From IMG/VR virus record IMGVR_UViG_3300049783_000355, positions 1 to 28,579 of that record: a DNA stretch of 28,579 nucleotides; one strand, written 5' to 3'. The notes beneath the pieces were generated by a model. That model was given only the letters and a program-made list of their open reading frames with translations, did not search any database and was not told where the DNA came from. Position 1 is the stretch's first letter, and each line of letters starts with the position of its first letter. Of the stretch, positions 14,359-21,049 are shown in pieces. A program made the translations under genes and the position numbers. The stretch is from a virus.

Positions 14359-16046
14359 CAATGTGTCTCCGCCCAACTGTCGCCTATTTTGTATTCACCG
14401 TCCAGAGGACAGCGCATGTTGTAGTAATCACCAGCGTCTCTAATAGCTTGTACGCCCATCCTTCCTACAGTGTCTGCCAAGTACTCTGGAGCCTCCACTT
14501 GAAGCTCATCATGCACGTTAGCAACTACGCGAACTATATCATACAAGCCGTTCTCACGTAAGCGATCAGAGAATATTATTAAGGCTCTCTTCATCAACAC
14601 TGCTTCGTTACCTTGTAGTAATGTATTCAAAGCTCTGTACACTTCTCTAATCCTAAGCCGTCTACCGTCTAGAGCAGGTACAGACTTGTTACGTGACGCT
14701 ATCTTCTCTATTGTTTCAATCAGTTTCTTTAGAGCTGGGTTGTTCTTCAGAAACTTCTTCTTCAACGCAGCTCCCTGTGTTGCTGCTCCTCCTACAATAG
14801 CTCCTAGAAGTTTACCACCACCTCCAAAAATAAAAGCATATATGAAAGTCTTAGCTTGGTCTCTATTACTTAAACCTGCTGTATTCATGTTAGCTATGTG
14901 GATGTCACCATTCAATATAGTATCTATGTATTCTTTGTCCTGCATATAGTGAGCTAATATGCGTAGTTGTATACCACTAGCGTCAAAGCCAACTAACTTG
15001 TTACCCGGGTCAACTATCCAGCACTCCCTACACCGTTTACCGTACACCTTATCCTTAGACGCTGAAGGTATCTGAGCCATGTTAGGGTTAGAATGCGTCA
15101 TACGCCCTGTGACAGCTCCACAGCCTATCACCTTGCCTCGCACTCTACCATCAGGCTCTACACACTCTAGCCACTTACCAACTAAGCCTACGAGCTTCTG
15201 TAGCTTTAGATACTTAGCTATCATAAGAGACTCTGGTGTGTCTAAGTCTTTCAATACAGTTTCATCTATCTTGACACCACCACCGTCAGTCTTCTTAGTA
15301 AACTTAACGCCTATAGTGGCTAGGCGCTCTGCCACTTGCACTCTGCTGCCTACGTTGAACACTTCTACACCGTCCGCTAAAGGCTTACCAGACGTCTTGT
15401 GATATCGCTTAGTTATGATAGGAGGAAACATAGCCTGCATAGTTGCCTCAATCTCTAGCATCTCTGTATTAAGCTCGCTATAGAATAGATTAGCCTTGTC
15501 TATGTCTAGCTTAAACCCTGTGTCACGCTGCCTACGAAGCTCTACAGCCGTCTTATGCTCAAGCTCTACACAATCCCCTGTGAAGCCTTCCTTAGCTAGT
15601 AGAGCCTCTAAGTGCTTCTTGAGCTTAGTTGTGATGGCTACGTCCTGCTTTGCATAGACAATCATACGAGCTTGCCAAGCATCTATAGTCTCTCCCTCAG
15701 CTGGTGCGTCATAGTCTGTGAAGTCTCCTTTGGGATAGCCTAGCCGCTGACCCCAGGCATATAAGCTATGACCACCGCTAATAGCAGGGTTATACAAGCG
15801 ACTGAGTAGTATTGTATCGACATGCCTAAGCTCTCCTGTGTCACAGTCCCAGCAATTGCGAAGTACAGGGAGATCAAAGTCAATGCCGTTGTGAGTGATA
15901 GTTGTATCATAGTTCTCTAGCCTCTTAGAGACAGCAGCGCCGTCTCGGTCAATGAATGTGTTACCTTCTGAGTCTTCACCAGCGCATATCCATATATGGT
16001 CGTGCGTTGTCGTAGTTTCCAGGTCTAATGTGTACTCTTTATTCAT
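14358..16046 (-). CDS. Family A DNA polymerase with 3'-5' exonuclease, T7-like but without the thioredoxin-binding loop
   Basis: This 562-residue protein is the replicative polymerase. Proofreading motifs: LDLE (D8, E10), THNGIDFD (N53, D57) and YAKQD (Y131, D135). Polymerase motifs: A, FDASGIQLR (D355); B, RDQAKTFIYAF (R395, K399, Y403); C, VHDE (H512-E514). Tyr403 matches T7 Tyr526, the residue that allows dideoxynucleotide use. At motif A +5 it has Gln360 where T7 and Pol I have the steric-gate Glu. The thumb insertion that binds thioredoxin in T7 (roughly 75 residues) is reduced to a short loop around 208-230 (PPIITKRYHKTSGKPLADG), explaining much of the size difference from T7 gp5 (704). 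The gene shares its ends with its neighbours and follows the methyltransferase-like gene. Confidence 0.96.
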   Translation of the reverse strand: MNKEYTLDLETTTTHDHIWICAGEDSEGNTFIDRDGAAVSKRLENYDTTITHNGIDFDLPVLRNCWDCDTGELRHVDTILLSRLYNPAISGGHSLYAWGQRLGYPKGDFTDYDAPAEGETIDAWQARMIVYAKQDVAITTKLKKHLEALLAKEGFTGDCVELEHKTAVELRRQRDTGFKLDIDKANLFYSELNTEMLEIEATMQAMFPPIITKRYHKTSGKPLADGVEVFNVGSRVQVAERLATIGVKFTKKTDGGGVKIDETVLKDLDTPESLMIAKYLKLQKLVGLVGKWLECVEPDGRVRGKVIGCGAVTGRMTHSNPNMAQIPSASKDKVYGKRCRECWIVDPGNKLVGFDASGIQLRILAHYMQDKEYIDTILNGDIHIANMNTAGLSNRDQAKTFIYAFIFGGGGKLLGAIVGGAATQGAALKKKFLKNNPALKKLIETIEKIASRNKSVPALDGRRLRIREVYRALNTLLQGNEAVLMKRALIIFSDRLRENGLYDIVRVVANVHDELQVEAPEYLADTVGRMGVQAIRDAGDYYNMRCPLDGEYKIGDSWAETH

Positions 16047-16669
16047 TAGCGTTGCTCCTCAACATAAGCAGACCATTGTAACGCCATTGCCTCTGCAACA
16101 CCAGTGTAAGTTGTGCTTCTTATCTTCCAGCGATCTTTGCTAGGAGGTAGGTAGTGTATGCGTTGTCTCTCTTGTATCGTTAGCTTCATCATCTCCTCGT
16201 AGACATCGTCAGTAGTCTCTAACGCTGGTAAGTTATGTAGCGTTAGCCCTGTCTTCTTCTGCTCCTTATGCCCAAACTGATAAGGCTGTATATAACTAGG
16301 CTTAGGAAGGCTTGAGAGCCTAGGTAGTACGCCTACAGGGTTTTCTAGTGCTACGTGGCCGCTATACTCTATCGCTGTCTCCCATAACTCCTGAGTCCAT
16401 CGTACAGCGTCTAGTCTCTCCTGGTACTTAAGCATACCAGTGCCATAATGGCGATTACCACTAACTGCTAAGGCTGTACAGGGAGGATGCAGTATTATAA
16501 TGTCCCACTGCCAATCAGTTATAGCATCTAATACGTCCCACTCCATATGATAAACGCTGTCGTTATCGTCAGGCAGTAAGTCACAGCTGTAGGCATTGTG
16601 TCCTAAAGCTCTAAAGGCTTCTCTAACTGTGCCGCTAAACTCGCAGCCTATTAAGACATTTAAACTCAT
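16046..16669 (-). CDS. DNA cytosine-methyltransferase-like protein (short, phage type)
   Basis: The 207-residue protein has a Rossmann start (NVLIGCEFSGTVREAFRALG), an acidic second strand (CDLLPDD), HPPCTALAVSGNR (P63-C64, the catalytic PC of C5-cytosine methyltransferases) and ENPVG (E109-N110, equivalent to the ENV motif). These are the SAM-binding and catalytic motifs, but the target-recognition domain of restriction-type enzymes is missing and the protein is about half their size. Phages often carry such short proteins, and they may methylate DNA or modify free or incorporated cytosine. The ATG is preceded by GAGGAG. It sits between primase-helicase and polymerase and is coupled to the polymerase start. 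Confidence 0.82.
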   Translation of the reverse strand: MSLNVLIGCEFSGTVREAFRALGHNAYSCDLLPDDNDSVYHMEWDVLDAITDWQWDIIILHPPCTALAVSGNRHYGTGMLKYQERLDAVRWTQELWETAIEYSGHVALENPVGVLPRLSSLPKPSYIQPYQFGHKEQKKTGLTLHNLPALETTDDVYEEMMKLTIQERQRIHYLPPSKDRWKIRSTTYTGVAEAMALQWSAYVEEQR

Positions 16670-16692
16670 TTCACATTCTCCTCAATTAGTGC

Positions 16693-16757
16693 TTTACAGC
16701 TTACACGATATAGTGTACAATCTGACTGTCTCCGGCGCCAATGCAGCCCCTCTATAG
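16693..16757 (+). promoter_or_regulatory. Rightward promoter plus conserved transcribed segment, copy A
   Basis: On the plus strand: -35 TTTACA (16693-16698), a 17-base spacer, -10 TACAAT (16716-16721), predicted start at G16728. A segment at 16724-16757 (starts GACTGTCTCC, ends CAGCCCCTCTATAG) matches copy B at 19842-19875 in 30 of 34 positions at the same distance from the -10. It lies in a 93-base gap inside the leftward operon and points against it. No + strand ORF follows, so the product would be a short or antisense RNA. Confidence 0.65.
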
Positions 16758-16762
16758 CGCCC

Positions 16763-16927
16763 TCATTGTATGTCATAGTATTCAACATCTAAGTCATAGC
16801 CCTCATTAGCATCAATGTCTCCGCCTAGTATGCAAACCTCACAAGTATCTAGAGGCTCATCAGTCATTGTGTCAACTAATGAGAGTTCATAGTCATTCAA
16901 TAGTATGTCGCAGCATTTACATCTCAT
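16763..16927 (-). CDS. Short zinc-finger-like protein
   Basis: The protein has 54 residues (MRCKCCDILLNDYELSL...). CKCC (residues 3-6) and CEVC (29-32) form a four-Cys zinc-binding pattern, followed by an acidic tail (GGDIDANEGYDLDVEYYD). The ATG at 16927 overlaps the preceding gene by 11 bases. The gene was found by reading the gap between the 16917 stop and the methyltransferase. It ends six bases from copy A of the rightward promoter element, whose transcript would run antisense into its 3' end. Confidence 0.75.
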   Translation of the reverse strand: MRCKCCDILLNDYELSLVDTMTDEPLDTCEVCILGGDIDANEGYDLDVEYYDIQ

Positions 16928-17321
16928 TAGCTTGTAGCTCCTTAGTATAGATCAATGTAGGCTCTTCATCCTCTTCATACCTGTAGTGCCCTATATGACC
17001 ATCATGTTCTATGTAGGGTTTTATAAAGTCAATGAATAGGGCTATCTCATCATCATAGTTCTTTAGGTCTGAGCGTGTAGTGAAGTAGACACAGCCCCCT
17101 ATGTCGTCATCTATAGCTTTAGACAGTGCAAACGGTGTAAAGTTATAACTACTACAACTACCTAGCATATCCCACCGCTGACATTCAAAGAAGGGATGTT
17201 CTGGTAACTCTTCAGGTTCTTCCGTACCTCCGTTAAACATATAGAGTATAACGTTCTTTACAATCTCAGGTGTATCTCGTCTTAACGATGCTGACATATA
17301 TAGTTCTGTATACATTCCCAT
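16917..17321 (-). CDS. Conserved-type phage protein starting MGMYTE, unknown function
   Basis: This is a 134-residue acidic protein. The MGMYTELYMSASL start and the aromatic-rich centre (HPFFECQRWDMLGSCSSYNF) are reminiscent of small phage proteins beginning MGMYTE, for which no function is known. The C-terminus has a polar, Tyr-rich helix (FIDFIKPYIEHDGHIGHYRY). The start overlaps the helicase stop by one base (TAATG-type). A host-directed or accessory role is possible, but nothing decides it. Confidence 0.7.
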   Translation of the reverse strand: MGMYTELYMSASLRRDTPEIVKNVILYMFNGGTEEPEELPEHPFFECQRWDMLGSCSSYNFTPFALSKAIDDDIGGCVYFTTRSDLKNYDDEIALFIDFIKPYIEHDGHIGHYRYEEDEEPTLIYTKELQANEM

Positions 17322-19063
17322 TATAGTGCTTCCTCATCAGTGTTATAAGTTGTCTCTAACATTCTACCAGTGCTCTCATCAAAGCGCAAGTGTCCTGCTA
17401 CGCCTCCACCACCTCCGAAGCGCATCTTCAGTCCTCTAACGGTGGTGATGTTCCTCTCTTCAGGGTCTTCAGCCTGTCTATTACCCTCTAGCGCCCATGC
17501 AATGTTAGAGAGCTGTATAATAGCGCCTGAGCCTCTAGCCTCTACAGCCTGTACTCTGCGTCCTTCATCGTGTCCTTTGCCCTCTGAGGGCTTCCTAAGA
17601 TGGCACACGTTAATCAATGTGACGTTAGTGGACTCCACCAGCTTCCTAAGTTCGTGCATGGTAGCGTCAATGGCTTCACGTTCGCTGACGTTCCTAGAGT
17701 TAGCTGTCAAGCCCACCAGGATGCTAATATGATCTAGTACAATGACGCTGCAGTCCTTAGCCCTAGCTAAGTAGTTCATCTTGCCTATGACGCTCTCGAC
17801 AGTTATGTGACCTTCATGGTCTAAGAAGAGAAACCTGCCGTCCTCAAACACTTCCTTGTACGCTGCCTGCTTGTCAAGCTGCCGTTGCTCTGGTGTTACG
17901 TCATCTAAGAAGGGCTTTTCAACCACACGAGACTTGTCATGCAATATAGCCTTCATCTGCTCTACAGTGGGTAAGTGAAAGCGCTTATTAGACTTCAGAG
18001 ACATCATTGACAAGCCAGCCACCTCTATAGACTCCTCTAACGACAGTACGCCTATGTTCTTGTTGGTGTCGTCATAGATTCCTTTGATGATTTCCTTAGT
18101 GAATGTAGACTTACCAACGCCTGAACCTGCTAAGACAGTGATAATCTCTCCAGGTCGTATGCCGTAGCTCATCAGGTTAAGCCCATCCCAAGGATACTTA
18201 GCAAACGGCATCTGTACTGGCGCCATAAGAGCGTCATACATATCTGTGCAGCTTACAATACCATCTGGTGTATACTCCTTAGCATCCCACCAGTCGCGCT
18301 TGTAGGCTTCTGTAGCTCCTGCCTTTAAGTAGTCGCTGGCGTCTTTGTAGTCCTTAGTGTGCTTAACAATCTTAGACTTACCAGCAAATAATTCTGCCAC
18401 CTGTAATGCTGCTTCCTGACCCGGGGCATCGCTGTCGAAGTCTATGACAATCCCATCGAAGCTGTTTAGATACTCATAAGCCTCTTTACAGCTCTTTAGA
18501 GCGGCACTAGCACCATTCTTGATAGACACACAAGCATAGCGGCTACCTTGAAGCTGGAACGCCGCCATAGCATCCTCTTCGCCTTCTGTAACAGTGACGT
18601 ATAAGCCTCCCTCTTTGTTAATATGTTGTCCAAACAAAGCTGCTTCCTTCAAGTCACCAATACAGCTAAATTGCTTATCAGGCTTTCTAATCTTAGCAGC
18701 CACTAGCACGCCACTAGCTGAATAATATGGATAGACAATAGAGCCTTTGTGTTCAATACAGCCATATGAGTTCATTGTAGGCGCTGTAATGCCCCTGTCT
18801 GGTCTATTAGAGGCGCTTCTAAGAGCTATTAAGCCTTCTAAGGCCTCAAGTGTAAGGGAGCCGCTATACGATGACTTAGAGAGCTTCTGAGGGGCTTGTA
18901 AAGCTTCAGTGCCACCGCTAAACTCTAGCATCTTAGTAGTACTCTTCCACTTATCAGTCTCGGCACAGCCTGCAAAGCAGAACCCCGAGCCGTTATCGTT
19001 CCTAGCTAGTCCGTCTGAGCTTCCGCAATCTGGACAGGCTAGACCGGTGTCTGTGAAGCTCAT
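17321..19063 (-). CDS. Bifunctional primase-helicase (T7 gp4-like)
   Basis: The protein has 580 residues. An N-terminal zinc finger (CPDC at 10-13, CFAGC at 29-33) reads the primer template. The TOPRIM primase core has VTEGEEDA (E160) and IDFDSDAPG (D208, D210, D212). The C-terminal RecA-type helicase has Walker A AGSGVGKST (312-320), Walker B VIVLDH (D444) and downstream LINVCHLRKP and EARGSGAI motifs (H488, R510), as in the DnaB/gp4 family. It unwinds the fork and synthesises primers for lagging-strand DNA. The motif set is complete, so it is probably active. Its start overlaps the preceding gene (ATGA). Confidence 0.95.
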   Translation of the reverse strand: MSFTDTGLACPDCGSSDGLARNDNGSGFCFAGCAETDKWKSTTKMLEFSGGTEALQAPQKLSKSSYSGSLTLEALEGLIALRSASNRPDRGITAPTMNSYGCIEHKGSIVYPYYSASGVLVAAKIRKPDKQFSCIGDLKEAALFGQHINKEGGLYVTVTEGEEDAMAAFQLQGSRYACVSIKNGASAALKSCKEAYEYLNSFDGIVIDFDSDAPGQEAALQVAELFAGKSKIVKHTKDYKDASDYLKAGATEAYKRDWWDAKEYTPDGIVSCTDMYDALMAPVQMPFAKYPWDGLNLMSYGIRPGEIITVLAGSGVGKSTFTKEIIKGIYDDTNKNIGVLSLEESIEVAGLSMMSLKSNKRFHLPTVEQMKAILHDKSRVVEKPFLDDVTPEQRQLDKQAAYKEVFEDGRFLFLDHEGHITVESVIGKMNYLARAKDCSVIVLDHISILVGLTANSRNVSEREAIDATMHELRKLVESTNVTLINVCHLRKPSEGKGHDEGRRVQAVEARGSGAIIQLSNIAWALEGNRQAEDPEERNITTVRGLKMRFGGGGGVAGHLRFDESTGRMLETTYNTDEEAL

Positions 19064-19245
19064 GTTATATACCTCATGGTGGTTGTTTCCTCTAGCATGT
19101 GCAGGTCTGGAAATGCTACTTCACACCATATCTCTGTAGTGCCTCTTAGGGCAAACTGATGCCAGCAATTTAAACTACCTAGATAGACTAACCGTTCTGT
19201 CTGATGTTTCCAGTTGTAAAACTTACCAATCTCTAACGTGCTCAT
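19060..19245 (-). CDS. Small protein upstream of primase-helicase
   Basis: I choose the ATG at 19245 (61 residues, MSTLEIGKFYNWKHQTERL), which shares one base with the preceding stop (TAATG) and has GGGGAGA upstream. The longer reading would overlap that gene by 48 bases. Beta-like strands (GKFYNW, RLVYLGSLNCWHQFAL, EIWCEVAF) and a charged end suggest a small SH3-like barrel similar to others in this operon. The function is unknown. It overlaps the primase-helicase start by 4 bases. Confidence 0.65.
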   Translation of the reverse strand: MSTLEIGKFYNWKHQTERLVYLGSLNCWHQFALRGTTEIWCEVAFPDLHMLEETTTMRYIT

Positions 19246-19652
19246 TATAGCGTCTCCCCTGGTGCTGTGTAGTCTAGTCCGTAGTCGCTGCAATAAGAGA
19301 CTAGGGCGGCTTCGAAGGCGACTGGGAAGTCTTCGGAGAAGTCTAGCGTGTCATGTAGTTCTTCTTGTGCATCCTCTAAAGCACTATCTAGGTTGTTAAC
19401 AGCGATATTATAACCACTAGCCGTAAGAGCTTCAATAACAGAAGCGTCAGAGATACTCTTGCTCTCAAGGTCTTTTGTGTAGTGTTCATCAGATATTAAA
19501 GCACCTCCGAAGCATTTAAGATTATGCCCACGATATAGGCACCTAAGACCGTCAGCAGAGATACTACAACACCCTTGCGCCCTCATGTGCGTAGCTCCTA
19601 TGTCTATCATGCGCTGTAGTTCTGCCTTTGCTTCTGTTGATAATTTAGTCAT
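19245..19652 (-). CDS. Protein with CLYRGHNLKCFGGALISDEHY motif, unknown function
   Basis: The 135-residue protein carries RCLYRGHNLKCFGGALI, then SDEHYTKDLE. This matches a pattern (C.YR...GLKCAIGxLIPDExY) that I recall from uncharacterised phage and bacterial proteins. Two Cys flank the YRG...K segment, and GGALI would be a buried turn. The C-terminal half is helical and acidic (SALEDAQEELHDTLDFSEDF). The motif looks like a ligand- or metal-binding site, but no activity is established. It overlaps the preceding small gene by 8 bases. Confidence 0.75.
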   Translation of the reverse strand: MTKLSTEAKAELQRMIDIGATHMRAQGCCSISADGLRCLYRGHNLKCFGGALISDEHYTKDLESKSISDASVIEALTASGYNIAVNNLDSALEDAQEELHDTLDFSEDFPVAFEAALVSYCSDYGLDYTAPGETL

Positions 19653-19782
19653 TAGTGTTCTCCTTAGCTTCTATGTATTCAGTATATGCTTTAGTAACAG
19701 CATTGCTGTATTGTATTATAACCCTGTTGCGCTCAGCTATAGCTTTAAAATAATCAGCGCAAGCTTTTTCTAATCTGCTCAT
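19645..19782 (-). CDS. Small helical protein, unknown function
   Basis: This 45-residue ORF (MSRLEKACADYFKAIAERNR...) is read from the ATG at 19782 to the TAA at 19645-19647 and overlaps the next gene by 8 bases. It is predicted to be almost entirely one amphipathic helix. The ribosome-binding site is weak (AGGT about 7 bases upstream). It is the first gene after the intergenic element at 19807-19875. Moderate confidence because of its size. Confidence 0.6.
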   Translation of the reverse strand: MSRLEKACADYFKAIAERNRVIIQYSNAVTKAYTEYIEAKENTND

Positions 19783-19806
19783 AATAATACCTATATAGTT
19801 AATTGA

Positions 19807-19875
19807 GTTGTTTACAACATCTTAAATGTATGCTATACTCCGATTGTCTCCGCCGCCGCTGCAGCCCCTCTATAG
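19807..19875 (+). promoter_or_regulatory. Rightward promoter plus conserved transcribed segment, copy B
   Basis: On the plus strand: -35 TTTACA (19811-19816), a 17-base spacer ending TGC, -10 TATACT (19834-19839), predicted start at G19846. The segment 19842-19875 is the partner of copy A at 16724-16757 (30 of 34 identical). A 12-base inverted repeat GTTGTTTACAAC (19807-19818) covers the -35 and could be an operator. The element fills an 87-base gap in the leftward operon and overlaps the stop codon of the small membrane-protein gene. Confidence 0.65.
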
Positions 19876-20007
19876 TAGATTGTCTGTAATACTCCTATGT
19901 GAACTATCGTACACTATAACATCATGGTCGTAGGCTCTAGAGTCTAGCTTACCTGCTGCGTAGGTTAGTAGTGCTATGATGGTGATTGCTGTCAGTAGTA
20001 TTAGCAT
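19870..20007 (-). CDS. Small single-helix membrane protein
   Basis: This 45-residue protein starts at the ATG at 20007 with AAGGA about 8 bases upstream. Residues 2-16 (LILLTAITIIALLTY) form one transmembrane helix, followed by a short polar domain (KLDSRAYDHDVIVYDSSHRS). The size and topology resemble phage proteins that act at the host membrane early in infection, but no family is recognised. Its stop codon lies inside promoter element B. Confidence 0.65.
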   Translation of the reverse strand: MLILLTAITIIALLTYAAGKLDSRAYDHDVIVYDSSHRSITDNLL

Positions 20008-20033
20008 TGTTCTATTCCTTCTATGTTACCTGG

Positions 20034-20336
20034 TTAGTGGTCTGAGGCTATGAAGCCATCTGTACCATCTATGTATATAACAACTGTATTGTCTTCTATG
20101 TCTTCCATAGATGGATAGTCAGCGGCTCCGTATCTCTCCTGGTATTCTGCTAAGCTCTCGTATTCTGTCCAGTAGCAACATAGGCTAATAACATCTAATT
20201 CGATGTGCTCGCCCATGTCGTCACTTAGTTCTTCTAAGTAGTCAAACAAGGCTGCTAAGCCGTCATAGCTGAAGTTATCAGGGCGTGTAGTTCTAAATGC
20301 TTCTCTGAAGTCGTGTATGTTCACTGTAGTTATCAT
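20034..20336 (-). CDS. Small acidic early protein, unknown function
   Basis: I choose the ATG at 20336 (100 residues, MITTVNIHDFREAFRTTRPD). It has AGGA upstream inside a leader that is also found before the clamp gene. The longer reading would start within that leader. It is acidic throughout (LEELSDDMGEHIELDVISLC, DYPSMEDIEDNTVV) with aromatic residues spread across it. Proteins with HDFxxxFxxxxRxxNFSYxGLxALFxYLEE are known to me as phage small proteins without assigned function. It lies directly after the sliding-clamp-like gene. Confidence 0.65.
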   Translation of the reverse strand: MITTVNIHDFREAFRTTRPDNFSYDGLAALFDYLEELSDDMGEHIELDVISLCCYWTEYESLAEYQERYGAADYPSMEDIEDNTVVIYIDGTDGFIASDH

Positions 20337-20382
20337 GGTTGTATAGTCCTGTTTAGTGTTTATGTGGTGGTTGTACTGACTA

Positions 20383-20400
20383 AGCCGCACTTAAGCGGCT
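20383..20400 (-). promoter_or_regulatory. RNA hairpin in the leader of the 20034-20336 gene
   Basis: Six-base-pair stem AGCCGC/GCGGCT around a 6-base loop, in the 95-base gap after the clamp stop. No U-run follows on either strand, so it is not a classic terminator. A hairpin followed by a CA-rich unstructured leader and then the start codon resembles phage mRNA processing sites, which is an inference. Confidence 0.45.
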
Positions 20401-20431
20401 ATGTTGTCTGTGTTGTTTCTAGCTAGTTTAC

Positions 20432-21022
20432 TTAGACTTTGGAGTATGTTGGCAGAGCGTCACTAGCTATTTCAGAGTCTTTATCTATACGCATAGGCAT
20501 GATTACTAGAATACCATCAAGAATAGACGACTCAATCCTTATAGAGCTGCTAGTACCTCTAGTGTATATACCTACTTGAGCGCGCTTACCGAACGTCTTT
20601 TCTATCCTGGCTAACAGTGAAGCATCAAAGCATAGGAAGTTACTGTACTCATCAGACAGTCTAGCAGGTATAACTCGCTTGTAGTCTGGGTACTTACCAT
20701 CAATCTCTATACACTCTAACACCTTGTTACCTGCTCTAACTATGCCTTTGGTGGTAGCACTGCCTTCGATGTCGTCTAGCTGTATATTAACAACACTAGC
20801 ACTAATCGGAATAGCTCCCTTAATACTTAGTATAACGTCACGGGGTAGTGTATCACAGTCCTCCCACGTATGCTTACCAACAAAGCACGTATGCCCGTCT
20901 GTGCCTACTATGTCACCAGTGGTGGTGATGAGTATACCAGTTAAATAGTATCGAACGTCTTTAGTGGCTTGGTTAGCCATTGCTGCTCTAATTATACTAG
21001 CGTTTATGTTTAAGTTTATCAT
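20432..21022 (-). CDS. Sliding-clamp-like protein: reduced DnaN (beta) with two domains
   Basis: The protein has 196 residues. The first part has RYYLTGILI, GTDGHTCF and ECIEIDGKYPDYKRVIP. In DnaN clamps these are the middle-domain pattern (yL.G......TDGHRL, then LI.GkfPDY..ViP). The second part (FDASLLARIEKTF to VIMPMRID) ends in VIMPMRI, matching the DnaN C-terminus (VVMPMRL in E. coli). Both partial domains follow each other, and the N-terminal third of the usual three-domain, roughly 370-residue clamp is absent. Two domains per chain would need three chains to make a six-domain ring, like PCNA (inference). It should tether the polymerase to DNA. The ATG lies in the duplicated leader. The tail after PMRI is a short Ser/Asp-rich extension. 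Confidence 0.75.
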   Translation of the reverse strand: MINLNINASIIRAAMANQATKDVRYYLTGILITTTGDIVGTDGHTCFVGKHTWEDCDTLPRDVILSIKGAIPISASVVNIQLDDIEGSATTKGIVRAGNKVLECIEIDGKYPDYKRVIPARLSDEYSNFLCFDASLLARIEKTFGKRAQVGIYTRGTSSSIRIESSILDGILVIMPMRIDKDSEIASDALPTYSKV

Positions 21023-21049
21023 GGTTGTATAGTCCTATTTAGTGTTTGA

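Larger units (their letters stand above)
20332..21047 (-). repeat. Duplicated leader at 20332-20361 and 21018-21047
   Basis: The last 30 bases before and including the start codons at 20336 and 21022 are nearly identical on the minus strand: AAACACTAAAYAGGACTATA followed by CAACCATGAT. Only one position differs. They contain the Shine-Dalgarno AGGA. The repeat joins the clamp-like gene and the next gene to one translation signal type and may be a target for a shared RNA or protein regulator. Confidence 0.75.

Noticed and set aside
14686-15402. Plus-strand ORFs opposite DNA polymerase
   Set aside because: The polymerase motifs on the other strand are unambiguous, and the opposite frames have no motif or start signal.
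16740-16765. CTATAGAGGGGC on the minus strand in both intergenic elements, resembling the end of T7-type RNA polymerase promoters
   Set aside because: The bases upstream of CTATAG are not conserved between the two copies, and no phage RNA polymerase gene is in the window. The conserved block fits the start of rightward transcripts better.
20383-20400. Hairpin as a terminator after the clamp gene
   Set aside because: No U-tract on either side and the operon continues without another promoter, so an RNA-processing or leader role is more likely.
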